A stretch of DNA of 64,000 nucleotides from Bacteroidota bacterium (GCA_029571985.1 JAKQVC010000049.1:1-64000), one strand, 5' to 3'. Numbered from the stretch's first letter, positions 1 to 8,240 are shown. Numbers and translations are program-made. The notes: generated from the letters alone by a model not told the origin.

Positions 1-2
1 CC

Positions 3-2444
3 AGCCCTTTAGCTGAAGAAGAAAAAGAAACAGCAGTTGATGAATGGCTGTATATGCAAAAAGCTTTTCCTTACGACGGTCCTGATAAAGCCGCGCAAAA
101 AGCTGCTGTGCAACATATGCTCGCGGGCAGAAAAGCACAGGCAAATGCACGGTTGACTTCTGATGATGAATGGCAGCATATTGGACCTTTTAATATTGGT
201 GGCCGGGTGCGGGATATCGCTTGTCCTTATGGAAATGATAATACAATTTACGTCGGCGCTGCATCTGGTGGTGTATTAAAATCAACAGACGGTGGCAGTA
301 CCTGGCGCACAATATTTGATACTGAAGCAACACTCTCAGTTGGTGATATCGCTATTGACCCGGTTGATACCAACAAAATTTACGTTGGCACCGGCGAACC
401 CGGCAACGGAGTGGGTTCAGTTACCTATGATGGAAACGGTATTTATCGCTCTCTTGATGGTGGAGAAAATTGGACGAACATCGGATTAACAAATGGTGGC
501 AACACAGGCCGCATTGCTATCAATCCGCAAAATACGAATATCATTTTTGCAGCTATGTTGGGCGGTTTATTTGAAAATACACCCGACAGAGGTATTTATC
601 GCACCACAGATGGCGGTACTTCCTGGGAGAAGGTATTGTATGTAAATGATTCCACCGGTGGTATTGATGTATGTATTAACCCCGAAAACCCAAATATCAT
701 TTTTGCATCTACCTGGGAGCGTGTAAGGAGATATAATCGTCGCGACTATAACGGATTGGGCAGCAGAATCTATAGAAGTGAAGATGGTGGCGATACATGG
801 GAAATGCTGACCAACGGATTACCGGTTGGCGCAAATGAGTTATCTAAAATTACACTCTACATCGCACCTTCAAATCCGGATATCATTTATGCCGGCGTTG
901 TTGGCACCGGTGATAAATTAAAAGATATTTATAAATCAACTGATGGTGGAGATACCTGGATAGGTCTTAACTGTGTTGCTGAAGTCAATACCACTTCACA
1001 GGATAATTGGTTTGGCGGTGTAAGGGTTGATCCGTTTAATGCCAATATTGTGTATTGGGTCGGATTTATTGTTAGTCGCAGTATGGATGGAGGATTAACC
1101 TGGAGTGATGTCATGGAAGATGCACACGTTGATTGCCAGGCTTTATATCTGTCGCCAACAGACCCCGACTTTAAAATTATGGGTGGTGATGGTGGTTTGT
1201 TTTTCACCTATGATGATTTTGATGATTATACCCTGGAACAAAATATCCCGATAACGCAATTATATACAATCGATGTATTCCCAACCGACACCTCACGCAT
1301 CATTGGCGGGGCACAGGATAATGGTTCGTTTGTTCGCAATGAATTAAATTATTGGGAGTTTGTTAATTGGGGAGATGGCGTGAGTACTAAATTCGTACCG
1401 GTTGATGAAAACTCATTTTTCGGTAATTATCAATACGGTGGATATTATGGTATTGTAGATGGTATAGAACGTTATGCCTTCGGATTTGAAGGTGGTGAAC
1501 GATTTAACTGGCGAAGCCCGATAGAAGTGAGTCCTACAGATCCGGCTGTCATTTATTTCGGTGGTAATCATGTATATAAAAGTGAAAATTATGGATCAAA
1601 TGTTACAAGAATTTCTGATGACCTGACCAATGGAAGTCAGGGTACCGGATTAACCTTTGGTTCTATTTTCACGATTCATAATGCACCGGCTAACTCAGAT
1701 TATATTTATGTAGGTACTGATGATGCCAACGTATGGCGCACAAGCAATGGGGGAGATGATTGGACATTAATTACGGATGGATTACCGTACAGATATTGTA
1801 TGAGTATAGAAACACATCCGGATAATGCCGAAGAGGTATATGTAGCCTTTAGCGGTTTCAGATGGGCGGAAGATATTGCGCATATTTATAAATCTACTGA
1901 TGCAGGTTCAACCTGGACGCCAATTGATGGCGATTTACCGGATATTCCCGTAAATGATATTCAGGTATTTACCAGCGGTGATTCAACCGGATTGGTAATT
2001 GCAACTGATGTGGGTTGTTACTATAGTTATGATGATGGTGCACATTGGCTGGCCTTAGGTTCTGAAATGCCTATCGTTTCCGTTTACGAAATCTATTACG
2101 ATTCGAATACCGGTTATGTATTTGCAGGCACATATGGACGTGGCGCCTGGAAAATAAAAATGCCAAGAGCAGCCGTTCAGGTGGAGGTGGATATGTCGGA
2201 TTTGGCCATGGTGTTAAATCTCTATCCAAACCCGGCCACCGACTATGCAGCCCTGCATTTTAATCTTGCCGTGCAACAGGGTATGGTTGAAGTGATGAAT
2301 ATGGAGGGCAAAATCCTGCAGACCCTGCATTTTGACCAGCGTCGGGATGTACCGCTGCCTATCAGCCAACTGCCTGCCGGTCAATACATGCTGCGCGTGC
2401 AGGTCGATGGCAGTAACTGGATCAAAACCCTGGTGAAAATTTAG
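3..2444 (+). CDS. T9SS-sorted Asp-box (sortilin/BNR-type) beta-propeller protein, 5'-truncated by window edge
   Basis: The reading frame is open from position 3, so the true start lies upstream of the window; the ATG at 54 is only the first internal methionine. The protein carries at least nine Asp-box motifs of the form S-x-D-x-G-x-x-W (for example STDGGSTW, RSLDGGENW, KSTDGGDTW, KSTDAGSTW), the signature of VPS10/sortilin-like and sialidase-type propellers. The last ~75 residues form a typical Por secretion-system C-terminal sorting domain, starting at LYPNPATDYAALHF and ending in a short basic tail. It is therefore expected to cross the outer membrane by the type IX secretion system and be released or surface-anchored. 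No catalytic residues can be assigned, so a glycosidase name would be a guess; a binding or scaffold role is equally possible. Confidence 0.85.
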   Translation, partial: SPLAEEEKETAVDEWLYMQKAFPYDGPDKAAQKAAVQHMLAGRKAQANARLTSDDEWQHIGPFNIGGRVRDIACPYGNDNTIYVGAASGGVLKSTDGGSTWRTIFDTEATLSVGDIAIDPVDTNKIYVGTGEPGNGVGSVTYDGNGIYRSLDGGENWTNIGLTNGGNTGRIAINPQNTNIIFAAMLGGLFENTPDRGIYRTTDGGTSWEKVLYVNDSTGGIDVCINPENPNIIFASTWERVRRYNRRDYNGLGSRIYRSEDGGDTWEMLTNGLPVGANELSKITLYIAPSNPDIIYAGVVGTGDKLKDIYKSTDGGDTWIGLNCVAEVNTTSQDNWFGGVRVDPFNANIVYWVGFIVSRSMDGGLTWSDVMEDAHVDCQALYLSPTDPDFKIMGGDGGLFFTYDDFDDYTLEQNIPITQLYTIDVFPTDTSRIIGGAQDNGSFVRNELNYWEFVNWGDGVSTKFVPVDENSFFGNYQYGGYYGIVDGIERYAFGFEGGERFNWRSPIEVSPTDPAVIYFGGNHVYKSENYGSNVTRISDDLTNGSQGTGLTFGSIFTIHNAPANSDYIYVGTDDANVWRTSNGGDDWTLITDGLPYRYCMSIETHPDNAEEVYVAFSGFRWAEDIAHIYKSTDAGSTWTPIDGDLPDIPVNDIQVFTSGDSTGLVIATDVGCYYSYDDGAHWLALGSEMPIVSVYEIYYDSNTGYVFAGTYGRGAWKIKMPRAAVQVEVDMSDLAMVLNLYPNPATDYAALHFNLAVQQGMVEVMNMEGKILQTLHFDQRRDVPLPISQLPAGQYMLRVQVDGSNWIKTLVKI

Positions 2445-2446
2445 CG

Positions 2447-2478
2447 TTTGCGGATACAGCGGCTATGCATTAACTTTG
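2447..2478 (+). promoter_or_regulatory. Bacteroidota-type promoter of pyrR
   Basis: TTTG at 2447-2450 and TAACTTTG at 2471-2478 are separated by 20 nt, an exact match to the -33/-7 consensus of the primary sigma factor of Bacteroidota. The start codon of pyrR follows only 7 nt after the -7 box, so the transcript would be leaderless or nearly so. Confidence 0.75.
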
Positions 2479-2485
2479 TGTTTTA

Positions 2486-3031
2486 ATGCAAAGCCGCATT
2501 ATCCTCGATAGTTCCAAGTTCCGACTCACCATTGAGCGGCTTTGTCACCAGTTAATCGAAAATCATGGCGATTTCTCTAATGCGTGCATCATCGGTGTGC
2601 AACCACGTGGTGTAAAATTGGCTAAACGCATTGTTGAAAAACTGGAAGAATTACTTCCCGGAGTGCACATCAAATTTGGTGTCATTGATACTACTTTTTA
2701 TCGGGATGACTTTCGACATCACGATAAACCATTGCTCGCCGAAGAAACGGATATCGATTTTGTAATTAAAGGAAAGCAGGTCATACTGATTGACGATGTG
2801 TTTTATACCGGTCGCACCATCCGCAGTGCATTAGATGCGCTTCTGGATTTTGGACGGCCTGCTAAAATTGAATTATTGGTATTGATCGACCGTCGTCTCA
2901 GCAGACATGTACCTATTTCTCCAGATTATGTTGGCAAGACCATAGATGCTGTAACCAGCGAAAAAGTGCGTGTTGAATGGAGCGATAATGGCGATGCTGA
3001 TACCGTTTGGATTGTACCACATAACCCATAA
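2486..3031 (+). CDS. pyrR: PyrR-type bifunctional pyrimidine regulator / uracil phosphoribosyltransferase
   Basis: A 181-residue protein of normal PyrR length. The PRPP-binding signature of type I phosphoribosyltransferases is at residues 99-111 (VILIDDVFYTGRT), and the early Q-P-R-G loop is at 39-42. PyrR proteins convert uracil and PRPP to UMP, and in Firmicutes also bind pyr mRNA leaders to cause attenuation. The gene is followed after 1 nt by pyrB, so the pair forms a pyrimidine operon. The promoter leaves no untranslated leader for an anti-antiterminator RNA here, so control by attenuation of this operon looks unlikely; the enzyme activity or action on another transcript is more plausible. 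Confidence 0.93.
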   Translation: MQSRIILDSSKFRLTIERLCHQLIENHGDFSNACIIGVQPRGVKLAKRIVEKLEELLPGVHIKFGVIDTTFYRDDFRHHDKPLLAEETDIDFVIKGKQVILIDDVFYTGRTIRSALDALLDFGRPAKIELLVLIDRRLSRHVPISPDYVGKTIDAVTSEKVRVEWSDNGDADTVWIVPHNP

Positions 3032-3032
3032 T

Positions 3033-3986
3033 ATGAGCAACCTGAGTGTCAACCATCTGATCTCCATCAAGGACCTTCAACCGGAGGACATTCATCTTAT
3101 TCTCAACACTGCAGATAATTTCAAAGAGGTACTCAATCGCCCGATTAAAAAAGTACCTACTCTCCGCGATATAACCATCGCCAATATATTTTTCGAAAAC
3201 AGCACACGCACACGCATCTCTTTTGAGCTTGCAGAAAAACGTTTGAGTGCAGATATTATTAATTTCTCGGCAAGTGCATCATCCGTCAAAAAAGGAGAAA
3301 CACTTATCGATACCGTAAATAATATTCTGGCGATGAAGGTAGATATGGTGGTGATGCGGCATCAAAGTCCGGGAGCGCCGGTTCTGCTCAGTAAACATAT
3401 CAAAGCGAATATCGTAAATGCCGGAGATGGTACGCACGAACATCCTACGCAGGCTTTATTAGATGCCTTTAGTATCATGGAAAAATTAGGTGAGGAGAGG
3501 GGAGAGCGCTTAAAGGATCTGAAAGGTGTAAAGGTGGCAATCATTGGAGATATTCTGCACTCCCGCGTTGCCGGCAGCGGAATTCACTGTCTGAAAAAGT
3601 TAGGTGCTGAAGTTACCCTGTGTGGACCTCCTACCTTAATGCCCAAATATATAGAGACACTCGGTGTTCGGGTGAGTCATAATGTAAAGGAAACACTCGA
3701 ATGGTGTGATGTGGCGAATGTGTTACGCATACAATTGGAGCGACAGGATATTAAATTCTTTCCTTCGCTGAGAGAATATTCTTTGTATTACGGTATTGAT
3801 AAAGACATGCTCGACAATCTCTCCAAGAAAATTGTCATTATGCATCCGGGACCTATAAACAGAGGTGTCGAATTAACTAGTGATGTGGCTGATAGTAAGC
3901 AATCAATTATCCTGCAACAGGTAGAAAACGGTGTGGCAGTGCGAATGGCAGTATTATACTTACTTGCAGGAAAATTAGATAATTAA
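3033..3986 (+). CDS. pyrB: Aspartate carbamoyltransferase catalytic subunit
   Basis: Catalyses carbamoyl phosphate plus L-aspartate to N-carbamoyl-L-aspartate, the committed step of pyrimidine synthesis. The carbamoyl-phosphate loop STRTR is at residues 57-61, HPTQ at 137-140, and the C-terminal HPGPINRG motif near 273-280. The frame is open upstream to 2970, but the ATG at 3033, one nucleotide after the pyrR stop, gives the usual start (MSNLS, then the helix ending LILNTADNF) and 317 residues, typical of PyrB. The longer start would overlap pyrR by 62 nt. No pyrI-like regulatory subunit is adjacent, so this copy probably works as an unregulated trimer or has pyrI elsewhere. Confidence 0.95.
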   Translation: MSNLSVNHLISIKDLQPEDIHLILNTADNFKEVLNRPIKKVPTLRDITIANIFFENSTRTRISFELAEKRLSADIINFSASASSVKKGETLIDTVNNILAMKVDMVVMRHQSPGAPVLLSKHIKANIVNAGDGTHEHPTQALLDAFSIMEKLGEERGERLKDLKGVKVAIIGDILHSRVAGSGIHCLKKLGAEVTLCGPPTLMPKYIETLGVRVSHNVKETLEWCDVANVLRIQLERQDIKFFPSLREYSLYYGIDKDMLDNLSKKIVIMHPGPINRGVELTSDVADSKQSIILQQVENGVAVRMAVLYLLAGKLDN

Positions 3987-3992
3987 AAATTT

Positions 3993-4022
3993 TCATTCCT
4001 CATTCCTTATTCCTCATTCCTC
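3993..4022. repeat. Degenerate tandem CATTCCT/TATTCCT repeat
   Basis: Four head-to-tail heptamer-like units (cattcct, cattcct, tattcct, cattcct) lie just after pyrB, on the pyrB side of a large hairpin. They do not encode anything visible. Short repeats of this kind occur in intergenic DNA of Bacteroidota. Confidence 0.6.
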
Positions 4023-4030
4023 TAAAAAAC

Positions 4031-4096
4031 TCGAGGCCGGGAAGTCGGTAAGACGGTAAGTTTAATCTTCCCGTCTCACCGTCTTACCGGCCTCGA
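4031..4096 (-). terminator. Large bulged hairpin, terminator of the minus-strand YbjN-like gene
   Basis: TCGAGGCC (4031-4038) pairs with GGCCTCGA (4089-4096), and GGTAAGACGGT (4047-4057) with ACCGTCTTACC (4078-4088); an 8-nt bulge (4039-4046) interrupts the left arm. On the minus strand the stem is followed by a T run (complement of the A run at 4024-4028). It lies between convergent pyrB and the YbjN-like gene and may stop transcription mainly for the minus-strand gene, since the plus strand has A rather than T after the stem. Confidence 0.65.
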
Positions 4097-4107
4097 AAAA
4101 AAACAAC

Positions 4108-4575
4108 TTATTGATTCGGAGCACTCGGATTTGATCCGCCGCCAAATTCATTTTTGAATTGGTCGTCTAACCAGTCAGCCCACAAACCCATATCATTAAT
4201 GCAGGTTACCGTTTCATTGTAATCCATACCGGCGATATCGCGTTCGTAGGTTGCATAAATCCAATCATTTGTCGGGTCTGCATTTGGCATAGCCGTTAAT
4301 TTAACACCCAGTGACTGATCAGATACTTCTAAGCAACGACGATAGAATCTTTCTTTATCGGTTGCAGGAACTTTTGCAATTCCACTGAAAATACGCAAAT
4401 AGTGGCGGGTAGTGCCATCATTCTGCGGATGGGAGCTCACAAAGATTTCAAGTTTCGCAGAGCCTTTAAATACATAATAGGCTTTGTTTTGTTCGTTCCA
4501 GCAAGTAGTTGGATCTACACCTACCGACTGGATAAAGTTTTTAACGTTGTCGAGGATTTGTTGTGGGGTTGACAT
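4108..4575 (-). CDS. YbjN-like / CesT-fold domain protein
   Basis: 155 residues when started at the ATG at 4575 (MSTPQQILDNV). An ATG further upstream at 4650 would add 25 residues rich in Phe and Ser without conserved character and would run through the terminator region of the next gene, so the shorter start is preferred. The pattern of an N-terminal helix, a strand pair around AYYVFKGSAKLEIFV, a central YLRIFSGIAKVP strand, and a helix with ERFYRRCLEVSDQSLG resembles YbjN-family proteins, which share the type III secretion chaperone fold. No signal peptide or membrane segment. Function in Bacteroidota is unknown. Assignment is by pattern only. Confidence 0.6.
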   Translation of the reverse strand: MSTPQQILDNVKNFIQSVGVDPTTCWNEQNKAYYVFKGSAKLEIFVSSHPQNDGTTRHYLRIFSGIAKVPATDKERFYRRCLEVSDQSLGVKLTAMPNADPTNDWIYATYERDIAGMDYNETVTCINDMGLWADWLDDQFKNEFGGGSNPSAPNQ

Positions 4576-4632
4576 AAATTTTAGTGTTTTAAATGAATGG
4601 CTAAAGTAAAAAAAAATACTGGAGCGCACATT

Positions 4633-4670
4633 AAAAAAGCGCAAAGTCAATAAAAACTTTGCGCTTTTTT
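4633..4670 (-). terminator. Intrinsic terminator after the sigma-factor operon
   Basis: A perfect 15-bp inverted repeat, AAAAAAGCGCAAAGT (4633-4647) and ACTTTGCGCTTTTTT (4656-4670), with an 8-nt loop. A/T runs on both sides make it work in both directions. It lies directly downstream of the small membrane protein gene. Confidence 0.85.
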
Positions 4671-4686
4671 AAGAAAAGTCTGTTAC

Positions 4687-5070
4687 TCAGGCGTTTGCCT
4701 GTTCGTTTTGGGTTTCCTGCGGCGTTTTCCATCCGCAGCGGTCGTAATAGAACTTTTTGAATTTCTCCTTTTCTTCCGGGGTCATATTGGCCATTTTAGC
4801 CTCCATTTTGGCTTTCCAATGCGATGCGTTGCGACCGTTCCAGTGCCTATGACCGCCCCATCCGCGTGGTCCCCAGGTCATGACTCCCGTGAGCATTTTG
4901 CCCAGTACAATCAGCCCAATCGCCTGAATGAAAGTGATGGTAGTGCCGCCGAATATTTCGGGTATAAGCCAGTTCCACAAATACATGGTAACAAAGCCCA
5001 TCAGTGTAACCATCGCGGCAGCAATAAATAAAAACCCGATGCCGTATTTAATATATTTTCCTTTTGACAT
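4687..5070 (-). CDS. Small two-helix membrane protein co-transcribed with an ECF sigma factor
   Basis: 127 residues with two hydrophobic segments (about 9-31 and 45-63), then a Gly/His/Trp-rich linker (GPRGWGGHRHWNG) and a charged C-terminal helix with MTPEEKEKFKKFYYDRCGW. It starts 10 nt after the stop of the upstream sigma factor gene and is followed by a strong terminator, so the two form a bicistronic unit. A partner of a sigma factor that sits in the membrane could be an anti-sigma factor, but no zinc-binding anti-sigma or RsiW-like motif is visible. The C-terminal helix recalls the LTPEE helix of Spy/CpxP-type periplasmic proteins. I do not recognise a named family. Confidence 0.75.
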   Translation of the reverse strand: MSKGKYIKYGIGFLFIAAAMVTLMGFVTMYLWNWLIPEIFGGTTITFIQAIGLIVLGKMLTGVMTWGPRGWGGHRHWNGRNASHWKAKMEAKMANMTPEEKEKFKKFYYDRCGWKTPQETQNEQANA

Positions 5071-5080
5071 AAAAAGCAGT

Positions 5081-5680
5081 TTAATTGTTTACAATCAGTG
5101 TATCATATAAGCCCTGCAAACGATTGCGCAGGTGCAGTACGGCGTAGCGTTTACGACTGAGAAGCGTGTTGAGTGGCGTGCCGGTGCTTTCGGCAATTTC
5201 GTTGAAACTTTTGTTTTCCAACTCGTGCAAAATAAACACCTCGCGCTGCTCTTCAGGCAACTCGTTTAAAGCCTCATACATGGTTTCCCAAACCAACTGG
5301 CGTTCGAAAATGCGGTCTGGATTTTCCGCATCATCTGCGGCAATAGTAGCTAAACCACTGAAGTATCCATCCTCATCTGCATCATCGTATGCAGCCATCG
5401 TGTCGATTGATTCAGTTTTGCGCTTACGATACCAGTCGATGATCCGGTTTCGTGTTACGCGATACAACCAGGAAGCCATATTTTCAATGGTTTCCACCAT
5501 GGTGTGATTGGAAGCTAACTGAAAGAAAACATCCTGCAGGATATCACGGGCATCCTCTTCGTTCGCAACCCGGGTGCGAATGAACTGGAGCAGCTTCTTT
5601 CTTTCACGCTTAACCGCTTCCTCAATAATAAGTTGTTGCTGTTGCGACATGTATTGGCTCAAATGTAATTGCTCGTCCAT
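5081..5680 (-). CDS. RNA polymerase ECF-type sigma-70 factor
   Basis: 199 residues. Region 2 is visible at about 25-95, with NEEDARDILQDVFFQLA (core binding) and WLYRVTRNRIIDWYRKRK (-10 recognition). Region 4 is at about 135-190, with LPEEQREVFILHELENKSFNEIAESTGTP and the helix-turn-helix continuing through TLLSRKRYAVLHLRNRL. An acidic linker (YDDADEDGYF) joins them. It transcribes an unknown regulon; the downstream membrane gene, 10 nt away, is a candidate regulator or target. No region 3 is present, as usual for ECF sigma factors. Confidence 0.92.
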   Translation of the reverse strand: MDEQLHLSQYMSQQQQLIIEEAVKRERKKLLQFIRTRVANEEDARDILQDVFFQLASNHTMVETIENMASWLYRVTRNRIIDWYRKRKTESIDTMAAYDDADEDGYFSGLATIAADDAENPDRIFERQLVWETMYEALNELPEEQREVFILHELENKSFNEIAESTGTPLNTLLSRKRYAVLHLRNRLQGLYDTLIVNN

Positions 5681-5726
5681 ACTTGCTCAAATGACGAGCC
5701 TGCGGAGCGGATATTGTAAAAAACCA

Positions 5727-5763
5727 CAAAACCCGTACCAATATAAAACCGGTACGGGTTTTG
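5727..5763 (-). terminator. Intrinsic terminator of the lipoprotein hydrolase gene
   Basis: A perfect 13-bp inverted repeat, CAAAACCCGTACC (5727-5739) and GGTACGGGTTTTG (5751-5763), with an 11-nt loop. The minus-strand copy ends in a T run and follows the stop codon at 5791 by 27 nt. Confidence 0.85.
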
Positions 5764-5790
5764 TAGTAATCGTAAGTGGTTGATAATCAG

Positions 5791-6585
5791 TTATTTATGC
5801 TTTGAAAGCCATGTCGAAATGGCAGACCAGTAATCCGGAGCAGCCGGGTCTGACGACCAAAGTGCCTTACTGCCATGCGTACCTTTTGTTTCGGGATAGT
5901 ATTGTTCAAGCACGTCATCCCCCAAATGTTCGAGTGCCTTGGCGATAGGAGCGCCCTCTTTTTCGGTGGAGGTGATAAACAATGGTTTCCCTGCATATTT
6001 AGTGAAAATATCCTTCGCTGAATCACCGCTGTCAAATTTGAGTATCGGGCTGAAGCCAACTGCTGCGCGCACCTGGTCAGATTCCATGGCTACCTGTAAT
6101 ACCAGGGTTGCAGAGTAGCTACTACCCCACAGAATTACCGGCTTACCGCTGATACCCGACGCATAATCAACCGCAGCACGTATATCGGGTAAGCTGTTTT
6201 GATATCCGGTTTCCAGACCTTTTTCCACGGCAGCGATATTGGTGGCATTAGGATGCGTATCCATAGCCCCGCCGGATCTTTGGTCAATGGCTAAACAGGT
6301 AAATCCCATTTCAACGAGTTTTGGAGCGATTTCAGCGTATTCGTAGTTGTTGAAGCGGGCCTGATGGCATAGTACAATTACCGTAGCCGCAGAATCACGC
6401 TGATACAAAACCCCCGTCACCGGAAGTCCGTCAGAGGCCACCATCGTTACCGTATCCTGACGCAGCCCTGTAAGCTGGGTGGTTGTAAATGTGGGCACTG
6501 CAGCTTCTTTATCTTTTTTCCCTTTACAGCCAGCGGCCAGAAGAACGATGACGATGGAAAAGAATATGCCTGAATAGCGTTTCAT
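5791..6585 (-). CDS. Alpha/beta-hydrolase lipoprotein (dienelactone-hydrolase-like)
   Basis: 264 residues. The N-terminus is a lipoprotein signal ending LLAAGC, with Cys20 as the lipidation site, so the enzyme is membrane-anchored on the periplasmic face or beyond. The hydrolase core has the nucleophile elbow W-G-S-S-Y-S-A (Ser156 in G-x-S-x-S, where the final Gly of the usual motif is Ser), an oxyanion region around VIVLCHQA, a DQRSGG loop, and a late KGTHGSKAL with the candidate catalytic His. Substrate unknown; esterase, lipase or dienelactone-hydrolase-like roles fit. It is monocistronic, with its own promoter and terminator. Confidence 0.8.
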   Translation of the reverse strand: MKRYSGIFFSIVIVLLAAGCKGKKDKEAAVPTFTTTQLTGLRQDTVTMVASDGLPVTGVLYQRDSAATVIVLCHQARFNNYEYAEIAPKLVEMGFTCLAIDQRSGGAMDTHPNATNIAAVEKGLETGYQNSLPDIRAAVDYASGISGKPVILWGSSYSATLVLQVAMESDQVRAAVGFSPILKFDSGDSAKDIFTKYAGKPLFITSTEKEGAPIAKALEHLGDDVLEQYYPETKGTHGSKALWSSDPAAPDYWSAISTWLSKHK

Positions 6586-6608
6586 GTTGTTTGCCTGTTG
6601 ATTGGATG

Positions 6609-6616
6609 CAAAGGTA
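6609..6616 (-). promoter_or_regulatory. Candidate -7 box of the lipoprotein hydrolase gene
   Basis: Minus-strand TACCTTTG, 23 nt before the start codon at 6585. The -33 element at the expected spacing is only TTTA. Confidence 0.55.
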
Positions 6617-6715
6617 CATGCTTTCGGACTGTTGATTAAACAAGCATACCTTTATCCAGTAAAAGATTTTCTAATTTTGGCACACCAAACGCCCAATGAA
6701 AGGCGTTACTGATTC

Positions 6716-8155
6716 ATGTTTCTGCGAACCGGATTGTTGTTGACTTTGGCTGTGCTGCTGGCTGCGGGTTTTTCCGGTTGTCGCCGCGAATTTATTAATG
6801 AAGACCCCGAAGCTAAACTCAGATTTAGCACAGATACCCTCCACTTTGATACGGTTTTCACCACGGTTGGATCCATTACCCTTCCACTTAAATTGTTCAA
6901 TGATTACAGCACTACGCTCAATGTGTCGAACATCAGCATCAGCGGGGGAGAGGTGAGTAATTTCAGGGCTAATGTAGATGGAGAACCCGGTGATGTGTTT
7001 ACGGATATTTCCATTCCGCCATTCGATAGTCTGTACATGTTTGTTGAGGTTACGGTTGATCCGAATGCGGAAGCTTTGCCTTATGTGATTGAAGACAGTA
7101 TTCAATTTATTACAAACGGAAATGAGCAACATGTTAAACTTATTGCATGGGGACAGAATGCAAATTTTCATTACGGAGAAATACTGTGCGATACGGTATG
7201 GACAGATAATCTGCCGCACGTAATTATTGGTTCTGTTTTGGTAGATACCTTGTGTCAACTTACCATTTCCGCCGGAACGGATATTTATATGCATGGTGGT
7301 TCAGCCTTTTATGTGCTGGGCTCTTTGAAAGTGTATGGTGTAAAGGATAATCCGGTTACTTTTCAGGGCGACAGGCTGGAAGATTTTTATCAGGATTTAC
7401 CTGGACAATGGGAAGGTATTTATTATTTGAGGGGCAGCACCAATAACGTTTTAGACTATGCGGTTATTAAAAACGGCATTGAGGGTATTACCTCAGGATT
7501 TAGCACCAATCCGGATTTGGGAAGTTTTCTGAGTAATCAACCTGTTGTTACCATAAACAATACGATAATCTCCGACATTCAAAACAATGGCATTACCTCA
7601 CTGAATAGTAAAATCAAGGCTACCAATACGTTGATTTATAATATTGGCGGATCAAATGCGGCTTTGTTTATGGGGGGTGATTATACATTTCGTCATTGCA
7701 CATTAGCTGGCTATGGCTCTTCTTATCTGACACATCAAGCGCCTGTTTTGGGCGTGTTTGATTATTATGCGTTTAATACGGAAATCGTGGTGCAAAATGA
7801 TTTGTCAAATGCACGTTTTGAAAATTGCATTATTTATGGAACGATTGCAGAAGGCGATGAAGTTGTGGCGGATACACTGGATACCGTTACGGTTTTTAAT
7901 ATGAGTTTTGATCATTGTGTGTTGCGCACCACATTAACACCTGCATTATTAAATGCAACAGATTGTTTCCTGAATCAGGAACCTGTATTTGCGAATACCG
8001 GCGAACGGAATTATTGTCCGACCACCGGTTCTCCTGCAATTAATGCCGGCATAGAAACGCCGGCAGATCCGGTTACGATTGATATCCGTGGGCATATCCG
8101 TCCGTTCGGCGCTACACTGCCCGACATCGGCGCTTATGAAACCGAAGCTGAGTAG
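6716..8155 (+). CDS. Choice-of-anchor Q parallel beta-helix lipoprotein
   Basis: 479 residues. Signal peptide with lipobox FSGC (Cys22) predicts an outer-membrane lipoprotein. An N-terminal beta-sandwich region (about 30-150, with LRFSTDTLHFDTVFTTVGS) is followed by right-handed beta-helix-like rungs (about 180-440) and a C-terminal C-P-T-T-G-S-P-A-I-N-A-G...D-I-R-G...P-D-I-G-A-Y-E block typical of choice-of-anchor Q proteins. The family is surface-associated, but no enzymatic activity can be assigned; polysaccharide binding or adhesion are guesses. A candidate -7 box, TAATTTTG, is at 6672-6679. Confidence 0.8.
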   Translation: MFLRTGLLLTLAVLLAAGFSGCRREFINEDPEAKLRFSTDTLHFDTVFTTVGSITLPLKLFNDYSTTLNVSNISISGGEVSNFRANVDGEPGDVFTDISIPPFDSLYMFVEVTVDPNAEALPYVIEDSIQFITNGNEQHVKLIAWGQNANFHYGEILCDTVWTDNLPHVIIGSVLVDTLCQLTISAGTDIYMHGGSAFYVLGSLKVYGVKDNPVTFQGDRLEDFYQDLPGQWEGIYYLRGSTNNVLDYAVIKNGIEGITSGFSTNPDLGSFLSNQPVVTINNTIISDIQNNGITSLNSKIKATNTLIYNIGGSNAALFMGGDYTFRHCTLAGYGSSYLTHQAPVLGVFDYYAFNTEIVVQNDLSNARFENCIIYGTIAEGDEVVADTLDTVTVFNMSFDHCVLRTTLTPALLNATDCFLNQEPVFANTGERNYCPTTGSPAINAGIETPADPVTIDIRGHIRPFGATLPDIGAYETEAE

Positions 8156-8240
8156 GGTAATGGCCATACCTCAAGGCGCAGTATAGCCACATTTCACCAA
8201 CATCAGACACAGCAATGCTTCAGAAGCTTCCTTTGAAGTA

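Noticed and set aside
6671-7294. 207-residue minus-strand open frame within the beta-helix lipoprotein gene
   Set aside because: It lies opposite a gene with signal peptide and clear family blocks and has no recognisable features of its own.
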